Source: Bathynomus jamesi
Taxonomy: Eukaryota > Arthropoda > Malacostraca > Isopoda > Cirolanidae
NCBI GenBank assembly: GCA_023014485.1
Contig: JAJOZX010003217.1
Coordinates: 104,501-168,500, forward strand
Reading direction: 5' to 3'
Length of the DNA: 64,000 nt
Shown here: positions 41,259-51,174 of the stretch, in pieces
How the letters are laid out: each line of letters begins with the position of its first letter
Position numbering within the stretch: position 1 is the first letter of the stretch
Notes under the pieces: generated by a model
What the model saw: only the letters and a program-made list of their open reading frames with translations
Told to the model about the DNA's origin: nothing
Databases searched by the model: none
Position numbers and translations under genes: made by a program

Positions 41259-42908
41259 CTGTGTACTCCTTTAACGGCTGCTGGTGGCATGGATGCTCAC
41301 GCCCCGAGTGTGCCGTCACAGGGGACCTCCATGGAAGATCCCCCGTCGACAGCCTCGCATGGACCCGTATCCGCGGTCAACTTATAGGCTCCCAGTTCAC
41401 TCACAAGATCGTGTGGGAGCATGAGTATGATGCACGGATGGAAACAGATGACCAGTACCGTGAAGAAATAAGGGCCATCAAACGTTCAATGGTGTTGGAC
41501 CCCCTCAAATGCGGTGACAGTTTATTTGGAGGGCGTACAAACCCATTCAAGCTATACTTTCCGCCTACGGAGGGCGTGAAGCTCCATTACTACGACTTCT
41601 GTTCTTTATACCCCAACGTGATGAAAAACAATCCGTACTCCCTAGGTGCGCCTGAAAAACTGGTGGGGCCCACCATGTCATCCATCGAGGAGTTCTCAGC
41701 TAACTTGAGTGAGCGCTACTTTGGGCTCTCTTTCGTAGACGTGCTCCCCCCCTCGCGATTTATGGATGCCGGTCTTACCCGTCGTTATAGATCACAAGCT
41801 CATGTTTCCCCTGTGCGTGAAGTGCGCAGAGGAGAACAGCGGTGATTGTAATCATACAACCAACCGGCGTAAGATCAGAGGTGTATATACAAGCCCTGAG
41901 CTGGACCTAGCCGTTCGCCATGGGTGCAGAATATTGAAGATACATGAGGTGTGGAGGTTTCAGAAGCTACCCAAACTTTTCATGCCATATATAAACGCTT
42001 TTTTGAAGGATAAAGTAGAAGCATCGGGATATCCGCGAGGAGTTCATACCGAAGATGAAAAAACGGCTTATATTCAGCGTTACCGTGCCCATGAAGGTAT
42101 GAAGCTTGACCGTTCCCAAATTGTTAAGAATCCTGGCAAGCGCTTTAGTGCAAAGTTGTCTAAACGGTCTTTGGGCGAAATTTGCACAAAATACTGGCAA
42201 AGGGAACGTTCATTTGGCACAAAGTTATAGTGAAGTCTGGGATTATGCCAACGCTCCCGATAAAGAGGTTATGGAGATCGTGAATGTAGGTAATACTTAC
42301 ATAATAAAGTACAACATCACCGAACTGGCCACAGATACCTCACGGGTTACAAACATACCTGTAGCTAGCTTCACAACGGCCTACCCCCGCATCAAGCTTT
42401 GGGGACTACTGCACTCTCTTGGGCGGAGGGTGCTGTACGCTGACACAGATAGTGTGATATTCACAGCGAGGGAGGGTGAATACATGCCTGCTATTGGGAA
42501 ATTCCTCGGAGAGTTAACTGACGAGATCAAGGATGAGTATGGTCATGGTGCATACGCTGACTCATTTGTATCAACAGAGCCAAAAACCTATGGGGCACGG
42601 GTGAGGGTGGGGGAGGATATGAAATATATCGTGAAGGCTAAGGGTATCACGCTTAACCATGCGAACCATCGAGTCGTTAACTTTGACTCGTTGAAGGATC
42701 TAGTGTGCTTGGAAGATGAGGGCGACCAGCTACTCCAACTGACTGTACTGTAGGGACCCACAGTTTTCGGGCGCAGAAACTGGCGTGTGTGAAGGAACTT
42801 AGGGGCACGAAGGTATGCCGTAACACCTATAGGAAACGTTAACAGGTGCCTGGTACCTACGATACCGTACCCTTTGGCTACCTTAATCCTTGATTGTATT
42901 TATATATA

Positions 42909-42910
<2 letters not shown>

Positions 42911-42982
<72 letters not shown>
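42911..42982. repeat. (TA)n(TG)n compound microsatellite
   Basis: About 48 bp of TA followed by 22 bp of GT, directly after the polymerase C-terminus. Confidence 0.95.
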
Positions 42983-43205
42983 ATTGTTAACGATATGTTT
43001 ATTTGTTACGTATATTTGCTTCAATTAAGGTTTCATTTTCTCCTTTGCGTGCGTGCATGTGTACATTCCTAAGCTCCGCCCACTGTAAGATCGGTCACAT
43101 GACTCCTGCCATTACCTGAGCATATCTCTATTCCTGTGTGCTCAGTCGACCTCTGCAAACCTTTGAGCTCAGACGTGTTTTTTCTCGCGTAGACGAAAAA
43201 TAGTA

Positions 43206-43659
43206 ATGGCTACTTTTGATATTGCGTGTTCGACGTTCATGAAGTGGTATTCGGTAAAGTCAGAAGATGTAGTGGATACTGAAAGCCTGCCTACCCCCCC
43301 CCCCTTCCTTTGAGACTTTTAAGGATGCATTGAATAGCGCGAGGGAACAAGATGTTCAAATACTCTATGGATATTCTGGCGAGAGTATTGCCGGATTTCG
43401 CGGTAAAAACGATGTAATAGACTACTTTGTTGGACTAAACTGTATAAAAGCGTACATACACTGTGAGGTGAAAGAAACTACGCGTGCAGAAGAGAAGCAG
43501 CGGGTATGGATAATGTGCCTTGTTGATGAATGGTGTGACAGGCGGTATTATTATCATGCTGCATCATACCGAGTACGCGTACCCTGCGGCGGAGAACGTA
43601 AACCTTGTCATCATGGACAATCTAAAGTATTTTTACCACTACATTCATATATATCATGA
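43206..43659 (+). pseudogene. Unrecognised compact gene W
   Basis: ATG at 43206 opens MATFDIACSTFMKWYSVKSE, then DVVDTESLPTP. A run of about 12 C at 43292-43303 shifts the frame into FETFKDALNSAREQDVQILY, IAGFRGKNDVIDYFVGLN, EKQRVWIMCLVDEWCDRR and HSYIS, stop at 43659. About 150 codons, mixed alpha/beta composition, several Cys. I recognise no family. It lies just beyond the polymerase in the same orientation, and its stop overlaps the ATG of the next small ORF, the same arrangement as in the Polinton. It could be a Polinton accessory gene. Confidence 0.45.
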
Positions 43660-43793
43660 CGAGGTTCGCAATGAGGTTGTGGCTAAAGGCCTGTGAGTTT
43701 TTGATAGAATTTAGAGACGAGTATCGGTTGTTAAACAAAAAGGAAAAATACGGTAAAATGTTTCTCTCAAATAGTGCACCGGTTTTTGAATAA
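43656..43793 (+). CDS. Small ORF overlapping gene W
   Basis: A 45-codon frame beginning MTRFAMRLWLKACEFLIEF and ending SNSAPVFE. Its ATG shares bases with gene W's stop (ATGA at 43656). The first half could form an amphipathic or short membrane helix. Family unknown; overlap with W is the main reason to list it. Confidence 0.3.
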   Translation: MTRFAMRLWLKACEFLIEFRDEYRLLNKKEKYGKMFLSNSAPVFE

Positions 43794-43954
43794 AATGTTT
43801 AGTTCGTGAAATTTCCCCTAAGCGAAAATGTCTGGTGCGCATTCTGGGGAGTGGGAGTGATAAAATATTAAAGCCGATATTACTTCATGTGTCGGAAAAA
43901 TTCTCTAAACGATTGCCAAGTATAATGGGGCACAAGTATTCACACGACTCTTTC

Positions 43955-44120
43955 ATGTTGGAACAAACCCGTACACGATTCAACAGTTGATGGTGTGGCT
44001 CGCTCCCCCCGTCGAGCCGAGCCGCCCACCCGTGTACCTCACTCCTCCACACCTGAAACACAGGAGTTCGAACAAACCCGTACACCTTTCACCCGTGTGA
44101 CTCACTCCTCCACACCTGTT
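43955..44120 (+). repeat. Direct repeats upstream of gene Y'
   Basis: GAACAAACCCGTACAC occurs at 43961 and 44070, and CACTCCTCCACACCTG at about 44040 and 44106, so a unit of about 65-110 bp is duplicated directly upstream of the Y' gene. Position suggests promoter or origin DNA; function unproven. Confidence 0.6.
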
Positions 44121-44198
44121 CCCCGAGCTAAACAGCGCGCCGGTTGCTCATACTCATCTCAGAGCTTGAACTGACTGGACGTGCACTCCTCTAACACG

Positions 44199-44467
44199 AT
44201 GGAACTTCCTTTGAGAAGCATTCTCAATGCCGCGTATGATGTGTCCGTGACGAAGTCATTGCGTGTGCTCAGGCGTGAAACCGGTACCATTAACTATGTA
44301 CTTGAAACGATTTGCAGGCAAGCAAACTCTGGTAAACGTAATGTTATTTATTTAAGTGTTGATGAGATGAATAGTCTTCGTGATAGTTGAGAAGTGGGGT
44401 GAGGACCGTTATAAAATACCTGCAGGTGTAGGTACAAGAAGAGAGTATATTAGTGATGCCCCCTCAT
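44199..44467 (+). pseudogene. Orphan gene family YZ, 5' part, interrupted (Y')
   Basis: ATG at 44199: MELPLRSILNAAYDVSVTKS, NYVLETICRQANSGKRN, YLSVDEMNSL. After a shift near 44380 the frame continues VEKWGEDRYKIPAGVGTRRE and SDAPSY, then ends abruptly at 44467, where a copy of polymerase sequence begins. Homologous to 10390-10670. The 5' half is in better condition here, with 63 codons open from the ATG. Function unknown. Confidence 0.55.
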
Positions 44468-44691
44468 ATGTTAAGAATCCTGGCAAGCGCTTTAGTGCAA
44501 AGTTGTCTAAACGGTCTTTGTGCGAAATTTGCACAAAATACTGGCAAAGGGAACGTTCATTTGGCACAAAGTTATAGTGAAGTCTGGGATTATGCCAACG
44601 CTCCCGATAAAGAGGTTATGGAGATCGTGAATGTAGGTAATACTTACATAATAAAGTACAACATCACCGAACTGGCCACAGATACCTCACT
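44467..44691 (+). repeat. POLB: Duplicate of a 225-bp polB segment
   Basis: Matches 42117-42342 with a single visible mismatch (GGGC to GTGC, at about 42174 versus 44522), covering the motif B region. It lies between orphan gene Y' and the Penelope pair. Near identity implies a recent copy event. Confidence 0.95.
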
Positions 44692-44699
44692 GTACAGTA

Positions 44700-46600
44700 T
44701 ATATATATGAACAGAAGGACCAACACAACGGCAAACATTTTCATTTATTTTTTGTACTTCAGACGTTTCGACAAATGTTTCGTCATCATCAGTGAATTAA
44801 GTCTTAAAACTTTAAAACAAAAGTAAAAAGTGAAAATTACATCAATACAATATTAAAACCATTAAAATTAAAACCTTAAAACAAAATGAAAATTGCATCA
44901 ATACAAAATTAAAATTAAATTAAATTACCTCAATAGGTAAATACACAATGTTTACATCGACCTCCATACTTGGCAAAGCCTAAGAGAAAACTGGATGGTC
45001 AGAGGATTAGAAAGTATATGTCTATGAGAATCGGTTGGTTAGTTAAAAGAGCTGTAATTTGTAGGATGAACTATTATTGTTAATGGAGGGTTTGTTTCTA
45101 TAGATGTACAAAGATTCTAAAATTCGGAGTTCTGTGAGGTTATTGGATCTAGTTAAAATTTCCAACTGAGTTTTGTGAAGGGGATGGTTGTTTTCATTAC
45201 TATGGTTTCTAATTGCGGATTGTGGAGGGCTACTGAGGGGACGGTTGGTACGGACTGACAAGCCCAAATGTTGAGAAAGGCGCACCTCCAGTTGGAGTTG
45301 AGTGCTGCCAATATACGCAGCCTTACAGCTGTCGCACGTGTATTTGTAAACAACATTGGGGCATACAGTTTTGGGGAATTCATCTTTGAACTTTAAAAAT
45401 TTGATAATTTAAGTGGGTTGACGAAGGCGAATCTAAAATTTATTTGGGGATAACTAGACTTGAGCAGTTGGACAATTTACCTCGAATACGCAATGATAAA
45501 TAACCATAAAAAGGTAATTTAATATATCTGGTTTCTTTTTGTACTGTACTTATGGGGAGTTTAGTATTAAAAGTGTTATTTAAAAATTTCTTTAATTGGT
45601 TATCAAATAGATTAGAAGGGTAGTAATTGTTAATAAAGTACTGTCTTAAAAATTTAAATTCTTCGTTTAACGAAAAGTAATCCAAACAAATACGGTAACT
45701 TCTTCTTAATAATGTTACTATAGCACTAATCTTATATTTATAAAACATACAACTTAAATAATTGGTTCCCAAGCCAGTAAAAGTTTGTTTTCGAAATAGT
45801 GAAGTTTGGAACTTATTATGAGTCCGTTTAACTAAAACATCCAGGAAAGGTAAACTATTATTTGTTTCGTTTTCACATGTGTACTTAATATTACTATGTT
45901 GTTTATTAAGATAATCAAGAAAAAGTTTTACGTGTGAAGGATGATTAAATATTAAGAAAGTGTCATCCACGTATTTTCTGTAATATATGGGTTTAAAACT
46001 ACTAGGACAACTTTTCAACCAAATTTCTTCGTAATGGCAAAGAAATGCATTTGCTACTGTTGGGCTCAACGGGGAACCCATAGCTACCCCATCAATTTGG
46101 CTGTAAAGGTTGCTATTAAATAAGAAAAGATTATCAAAACACACTATTTCGAGAAGGTTTTTAAATTGAGTCTGAGTGAGGCCATTAATAAGAGTATTAT
46201 CAGTAGTGAATAACTTGTTTAGTATGATATTTAATGTTTCTTTAAACGGGACATTAGTAAACAATGACGAGATATCAAAACTGGCCATAGTAAGAGAATC
46301 GGCATGATTGATCTCTTTCATCTCTTTAGCAAAATCAAACGAGTTGTTAATAGAATAATCATTAAAGGTGAGTTTTGAAAGCAAGGGAACGAAGAATTTG
46401 GCTAAATTATAATTGAATGTACCACAAGCCGAAAGAATAGGTCTTAGTGGGAAATTTGGCTTATGGACTTTAGGTAAACCGTATAGAATTCCTGGATTAG
46501 AACCAGAAGCAAATAAAAAATTGTATGTATTGTCATCAATAATATTACTATATTTTAATTTCCGCAAACACCTATTAAGTTTATCTTGAGTTTTAGTAAA
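44700..46600 (-). mobile_element. Penelope-like element, left (minus) copy
   Basis: From about 46600 to 44711 on the minus strand: RT, GIY-YIG endonuclease and 3' UTR ending GTTGGTCCTTCTGTTCA. Its mirror partner is 46600-48606, more than 95% alike. 5'-truncated just upstream of the RT region, at the centre of the palindrome. Confidence 0.9.
45043..46567 (-). pseudogene. Penelope RT-endonuclease, left copy, one frameshift
   Basis: Open for 375 codons from 46567: LYGLPKVHKPNFPLRPILS, SFDISSLFTNVPFKETL (motif A), GVAMGSPLSPTVANAF (motif B), KYVDDTFLIF (motif C) and SLPFLDVLVKR. A one-base loss in an A run at about 45465 ends the frame at 45440; the endonuclease continues in another frame to 45043 (RLSQHLGLSVRTNRP, LESLYIYRNKPSINN). 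All polymerase residues are intact. Penelope enzymes reverse-transcribe at nicked targets or telomeres. Confidence 0.9.
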
Positions 46601-48262
46601 GGAGTAGTGTTGATTGATTCAACAGTTAACATAAATAGAATGGAGACAATTTTGTCGGATACGTCTAAATTTAAAAGGGTAAAAGAGAATGTTCTGTCTA
46701 AATTACTAAAACTCGAAGATAAACTTAATAGGTGTTTGCGGAAATTAAAAAATAGTAATATTATTGCTGACAATACATACAATTTTTTATTTGCTTCTGG
46801 TTCTAATCCAGGAATTCTATACGGTTTACCTAAAGTCCATAAGCCAAATTTCCCGCTAAGACCTATTCTTTCGGCCTGTGGTACATTCAATTATAATTTA
46901 GCAAAATTCTTCGTTCCCTTGCTTTCAAAACTCACCTTTAATGATTATTCTATTAACAACTCGTTTGATTTTGCTAAAGAGATAAAAGAGATAAATCATG
47001 CCGATTCTCTTACTATGGCCAGTTTTGATGTCTCGTCATTGTTTAGTAATTTCCCGTTAAAAGAAACATTAAATATCATACTAAATAAGTTATTCACTAC
47101 TGATAATACTCTTATTAATGGCCTCACTCAGACTCAATTTAAAAACCTTCTCGAAATAGTGTGTTTTGATAATCTTTTCTTATTTAATAGCAACCTTTAC
47201 AGCCAAATTGATGGATTAGCTATGGGTTCCCCGTTGAGCCCAACAGTAGCAAATGCATTTCTTTGCCATTACGAAGAAATTTGGTTGAAAAGTTGTCCTA
47301 GTAGTTTTAAACCCATATATTACAGAAAATACGTGGATGACACTTTCTTAATATTTAACCATCCTTCACACGTAAAACTTTTTCTTGATTATCTTAATAA
47401 ACAACACAGTAATATTAAGTACACATGTGAAAACGAAACAAATAATAGTTTAACTTTCCTGGATGTTTTAGTTAAACGGACTCATAATAAGTTCCAAACT
47501 TCACTATTTCGAAAACAAACTTTTACTGGCTTGGGAACCAATTATTTAAGTTGTATGTTTTATAAATATAAGATTAGTGCTATAGTAACATTATTAACAA
47601 GAAGTTACCATATTTGTTCGGATTACTTTTCGTTAAACGAAGAATTTAAATTTTTAAGACAGTACTTCATTAACAATTACTACCCTTCTAATCTATTTGA
47701 TAACCAATTAAAGAAATTTTTAAATAACACTTTTAATACTAAACTCCCCATAAGTACAGTACAAAAAGAAACCAGATATATTAAATTACCTTTTTATGGT
47801 TATTTATCATTGCGTATTCGAGGTAAATTGTCCAAACTGCTCAAGTCTAGTTATCCCCAAATAAATTTTAGATTCGCCTTCGTCAACCCACTTAAATTAT
47901 CAAATTTTTTAAAGTTCAAAGATGAATTCCCCAAAACTGTATGCCCCAATGTTGTTTACAAATACACGTGCGACAGCTGTAAGGCTGCGTATATTGGCAG
48001 CACTCAACTCCAACTGGAGGTGCGCCTTTCTCAACATTTGGGCTTGTCAGTCCGTACCAACCGTCCCCTCAGTAGCCCTCCACAATCCGCAATTAGAAAC
48101 CATAGTAATGAAAACAACCATCCCCTTCACAAAACTCAGTTGGAAATTTTAACTAGATCCAATAACCTCACAGAACTCCGAATTTTAGAATCTTTGTACA
48201 TCTATAGAAACAAACCCTCCATTAACAATAATAGTTCATCCTACAAATTACAGCTCTTTTAA
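46586..48262 (+). CDS. Penelope RT and GIY-YIG endonuclease, right copy, open
   Basis: A 558-codon uninterrupted frame without its native start: N-terminal GVVLIDSTVNINRMETIL, then LYGLPKVHKPNFPLRP, SFDVSSLFSNFPLKETL (motif A), GLAMGSPLSPTVANAF (motif B), KYVDDTFLIF (motif C), SLTFLDVLVKR and the GIY-YIG domain with VVYKYTCDSCKAAYIGST, QLEVRLSQH and ESLYIYRNKPS. The Tyr of KYTC and Tyr-Ile-Gly of AYIGST are the expected catalytic pair. Typical Penelope proteins are about 700-800 residues, so roughly 200 N-terminal residues are missing. It is the most intact coding region in the window. Confidence 0.92.
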   Translation: MSFSKGVVLIDSTVNINRMETILSDTSKFKRVKENVLSKLLKLEDKLNRCLRKLKNSNIIADNTYNFLFASGSNPGILYGLPKVHKPNFPLRPILSACGTFNYNLAKFFVPLLSKLTFNDYSINNSFDFAKEIKEINHADSLTMASFDVSSLFSNFPLKETLNIILNKLFTTDNTLINGLTQTQFKNLLEIVCFDNLFLFNSNLYSQIDGLAMGSPLSPTVANAFLCHYEEIWLKSCPSSFKPIYYRKYVDDTFLIFNHPSHVKLFLDYLNKQHSNIKYTCENETNNSLTFLDVLVKRTHNKFQTSLFRKQTFTGLGTNYLSCMFYKYKISAIVTLLTRSYHICSDYFSLNEEFKFLRQYFINNYYPSNLFDNQLKKFLNNTFNTKLPISTVQKETRYIKLPFYGYLSLRIRGKLSKLLKSSYPQINFRFAFVNPLKLSNFLKFKDEFPKTVCPNVVYKYTCDSCKAAYIGSTQLQLEVRLSQHLGLSVRTNRPLSSPPQSAIRNHSNENNHPLHKTQLEILTRSNNLTELRILESLYIYRNKPSINNNSSSYKLQLF

Positions 48263-48606
48263 CTAACCAACCGATTCTCATAGACATATACTTTCTAATC
48301 CTCTGACCATCCAGTTTTCTCTTAGGCTTTGCCAAGTATGGAGGTCGATGTAAACATTGTGTATTTACCTATTGAGGTAATTTAATTTAATTTTAATTTT
48401 GTATTGATGCAATTTTCATTTTGTTTTAAGGTTTTAATTTTAATGGTTTTAATATTGTATTGATGTAATTTTCACTTTTTACTTTTGTTTTAAGGTTTTA
48501 AGACTTAATTCACTGATGATGACGAAACATTTGTCGAAACGTCTGAAGTACAAAAAATAAATGAAAATGTTTGCCGTTGTGTTGGTCCATCTGTTCATCT
48601 GTAAGC
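46600..48606 (+). mobile_element. Penelope-like element, right (plus) copy
   Basis: Mirror of the left copy. Includes about 130 bases more of 5' coding sequence, the complete C-terminus and the same 3' UTR ending GTTGGTCCATCTGTTCA. A CTGATGA...GAAAC motif lies in the 3' UTR (48513-48540). Confidence 0.9.
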
Positions 48607-48753
48607 TCCGTTTCCCTAAGGAGAAGTCAATAGCTTTGATATATATATACTGTATATATATATTTCCTGTACTAATATGTTGATGATTATACTCCTTCCT
48701 TTTGTATATTATTATTATTTTCAATATATTTAATTATTTAATATATATATATA

Positions 48754-49657
48754 TACAGGGCGTCCCAAAAAAATGTATACACACTTTAAATAATTATAAA
48801 GGCAGTGTTTATTAAAATACATTTCATTTTCAAAATGTAATAGAATCTACAGACATTATTTAATTGTTTTGTCAACGCCTGTTTTCAAACTGACGTCCGT
48901 TCTGGTCCAGGCACTGCTGATAACGCGAAGCAATGGAATCGCAAACATCACGAAACATTTCGTTTGGTATTTGTGTGCATTCTCGTTCAATGGCTGCTCT
49001 CAATTCAGCGACTGTTGCAGGTTTTATAGCGTAGACTTTGTCTTTTAAGTATCCCCATAAAAAAAAGTCTAGTGGTGTGAGGTCTGGTGAACGCGGAGGG
49101 TATTCTACGAAACCCCTTCGTCCAATCCACATCCACATCGTGCCAAGTACCACTCGCAATACTCCACTCTTCGGTCCGGATCATCTTCATTAATAGCATG
49201 GACTAATCTTGGAATGTAACTTTTCCATTGACAGCGCTTCAAAATGCGTTGGACAGACGATTCTGAAATTCCTACCTCACGACTGGCTTGCCGCACAGAT
49301 TTTCTTGGACTTTGGTGATACGTTTCCAGTACTCTTTCTTGCTTTGTGGGGCTTGTCGATGTCCGTGGTCTTCCGGAAAGCTTCTTGTGGACATTCTGAA
49401 CAGTTCCATCGGCTTCAAACTATCTCTAATTCGAGTGATGGTAAGTCGCGTTGGTGGATCTGTTTGAAACTCCCTCCTAAACTGTCTTTGCACTTCAACT
49501 GCGTTTTCACACTTCCAGTAGCATTTTAGAATGAATTTCCTTTGTTCAAAGCTTAGTCTGACTGCCATTATTAATTCTAATGGGTTTAACTTGGAAAGAA
49601 AGAAACATCAATTGAGCTATCAGCTGTTAAAGTGTGTATACATTTTTTTGGGACGCC

Positions 49658-49660
<3 letters not shown>
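48754..49660 (-). mobile_element. Tc1/mariner-type element, internally deleted, 907 bp
   Basis: TIRs CAGGGCGTCCCAAAAAAATG and its inverse, continuing through GTATACACACTTTAA, with TA on both sides (48752-48753, 49661-49662). One broken transposase gene on the minus strand; the central catalytic part is missing. Both flanks are (TA)n tracts. Confidence 0.92.
48872..49568 (-). pseudogene. Tc1/mariner-type transposase lacking the catalytic centre
   Basis: From 49568: MAVRLSFEQRKFILKCYWKC (DNA-binding helix-turn-helix), then in other frames [15 protein letters not shown] and [19 protein letters not shown]. The reading then jumps directly to [20 protein letters not shown] (third Asp), LWGYLKDKVY and C-terminal CDSIASRYQQCLDQNGRQFE. 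The segment holding the first two Asp residues (about 80 codons) is deleted near 49140, so it cannot be active. Related to the 12705-13679 gene but a separate lineage. Confidence 0.88.
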
Positions 49661-49716
<56 letters not shown>

Positions 49717-49880
49717 ATTATATTAAATAATTAAATATATTGAAAATAATTATAATATACAAAACGAAGGAGTATAATCATCAACATATTAGTACAGGAA
49801 ATAAATAAATATATATATATATATACACACACACACAATTATATCAAATAATTAAATATATTGAAAATAAATATACATCA
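49661..49880. repeat. (TA)n tracts and duplicated flank
   Basis: (TA)n at 49661-49705, and two copies of ACACACACAATTATAT-A-ATAATTAAATATATTGAAAAT (49710 and 49830). The same flank in inverse form occurs at 48690-48745 left of the Tc1-like element. Confidence 0.8.
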
Positions 49881-49887
49881 AAGTACT

Positions 49888-50280
49888 TTATGTTCTACTG
49901 CGTTTAGCTAAAACACTAAACTTACACGTAATCGAGTCTACAGTCACATCATTATTGCCTTGCACTACGCGGTAAATACGTTTTAACATTATTTCACCGC
50001 TCAAGTTATAGAGATTCCTATACTCAATATAAATGGCCTTCATATCCTTCAATACTATTTTTGTGCCCACTTTACACTCGGTTGGAAAGTTATCTTTAAA
50101 CACGGCTAGAATATACTCAAAAGCACGCAAAAAGAGGGCATCGTTAGCCATCACGTCATTATTAAATGCAAGTTTATAAACACTCCTTTCCAATCGAGGG
50201 TTTTTTCTTACCGTCCCAAGCTTTCCAATCGTGAACTCGTCTTCACTCTGCATAGCGGCAATTGAAATAATCTTCCAAGT
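49888..50280 (-). pseudogene. Orphan gene family YZ, 3' part (Z'), 5'-truncated
   Basis: From 50253 an open 121-codon frame: MQSEDEFTIGKLGTV, LERSVYKLAFNNDVMANDA, AVFKDNFPTECKVGTKIVLK, AIYIEYRNLYNLSGEIMLKR and YRVVQGNNDVTVDSITC, stop at 49888. Reading upstream gives LEDYFNCRYAE until a (TA)n tract at 50288-50302. Homologous to 12000-12412. Here the 3' part is unbroken and probably shows the true C-terminus. Function unknown; the alternation of charged and aliphatic residues suggests a globular alpha/beta protein. Confidence 0.6.
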
Positions 50281-50314
50281 CGTAACGATATATATATATA
50301 TATGAGAATGAACT

Positions 50315-51174
50315 CAGAATGGTTCCCTGATTTTTTTATGGTACACACAGACCGTGCATGGAACAAGGAACTCTTCTGGGATAATTAAATCCACTATAGT
50401 CCGAATAAGTAATGGTAAATGACAAATACCATAGTTTTTCTTTTTCATGATGCAAGCCCGACTTGGGCAACGGGTCTCTCGCAAAGAGGTCCCATAAATA
50501 TAGCTTCCCTCACCAGCTATCTGCAAAGCAGACAGGATCCAGCTTTGGGACATGGATCTAGGGTTTAAAGCAGCCTAGCCCCACTACATTTAGAACCTCA
50601 ATATAAGTAAAAGACTCGTTGCATTCACGTCGGATTGGATAAATCAAAGAAAAATGGGTAACTATTATATTTTTAGCCAAAACCAAAACATAAACCTCAA
50701 CTGGCAGAATTGAGCGTCCACTTTTCAAGGCACATAAGATGTCCGTTTCTGAGTTCAATCCCATCATGAAACGGACATGTTATGTGCCTTGAAAAGTGGA
50801 CGCTCTATTCTGCCAGTTGAGGTTTAAGTTTTGGTTTTGGCTAAAAATATAATAGTTACCCCTTTTTCTTTGATTTATTCAATCCGACGTGAATGCAACG
50901 AGTCTTTTACTTATATTGAGGTTCTAAATGTAGTGGGGCTAGGCTGCTTTAAACCCTAGATCCATGTCCCAAAGCTGGATCCTGTCTGCTTTGCAGATAG
51001 CTGGTGAGGGAAGCTATATTTATGGGACCTCTTTGCGAGAGACCCGTTGCCCACGTCGGGCTTGCATCATGAAAAAGAAAAACTATGGTATTTGTCATTT
51101 ACCATTACTGATTCGGACTATAGTGGATTTAATTATCCCAGAAGAGTTCCTTGTTCCATGCACGGTCTGTGTGT

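Larger units (their letters stand above)
22290..42890. mobile_element. Polinton/Maverick, decayed, with three nested insertions
   Basis: Polintons are 15-20 kb self-replicating DNA transposons related to adintoviruses and virophages. The diagnostic gene set is present: adenain-like protease, double-jelly-roll major capsid, pVI-like protein, penton-like protein, retroviral-type integrase, FtsK/HerA-type packaging ATPase and protein-primed family-B polymerase. With the three insertions (7280, 210 and 3161 bp plus duplications) set aside, the span is about 9.9 kb. I could not find the long terminal inverted repeats or the 6-bp duplication, so the true ends are unknown. They may lie in the 18-22 kb repeats on the left and in 43-44.5 kb on the right. 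Confidence 0.9.
37983..42890 (+). pseudogene. POLB: Polinton DNA polymerase B, polymerase domain
   Basis: Between the MITE and the 3.16 kb transposon lies the short segment with VDGLSEDPSTGEKTVY (37983-38097). After the transposon (41267 on) the frame continues NGCWWHGC, DPLKCGDSLFGGRTNPFK, then motif A YYDFCSLYPNVMKNNPY, the motif B region NPGKRFSAKL, and the unbroken YADTDSVIF (motif C) at about 42435. The terminal block KVCRNTYRKR and YDTVPFGYL lies at 42815-42885. The enzyme is the protein-primed replicase. Frame changes occur near 41765, 42155 and 42750, so it is a pseudogene with conserved catalytic Asp residues. A piece of it (42117-42342) is repeated at 44467. Confidence 0.88.

Noticed and set aside
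50315..50765. Open frames in the palindrome arms as a duplicated gene
   Set aside because: Several overlapping frames are equally open, and no motif distinguishes one.
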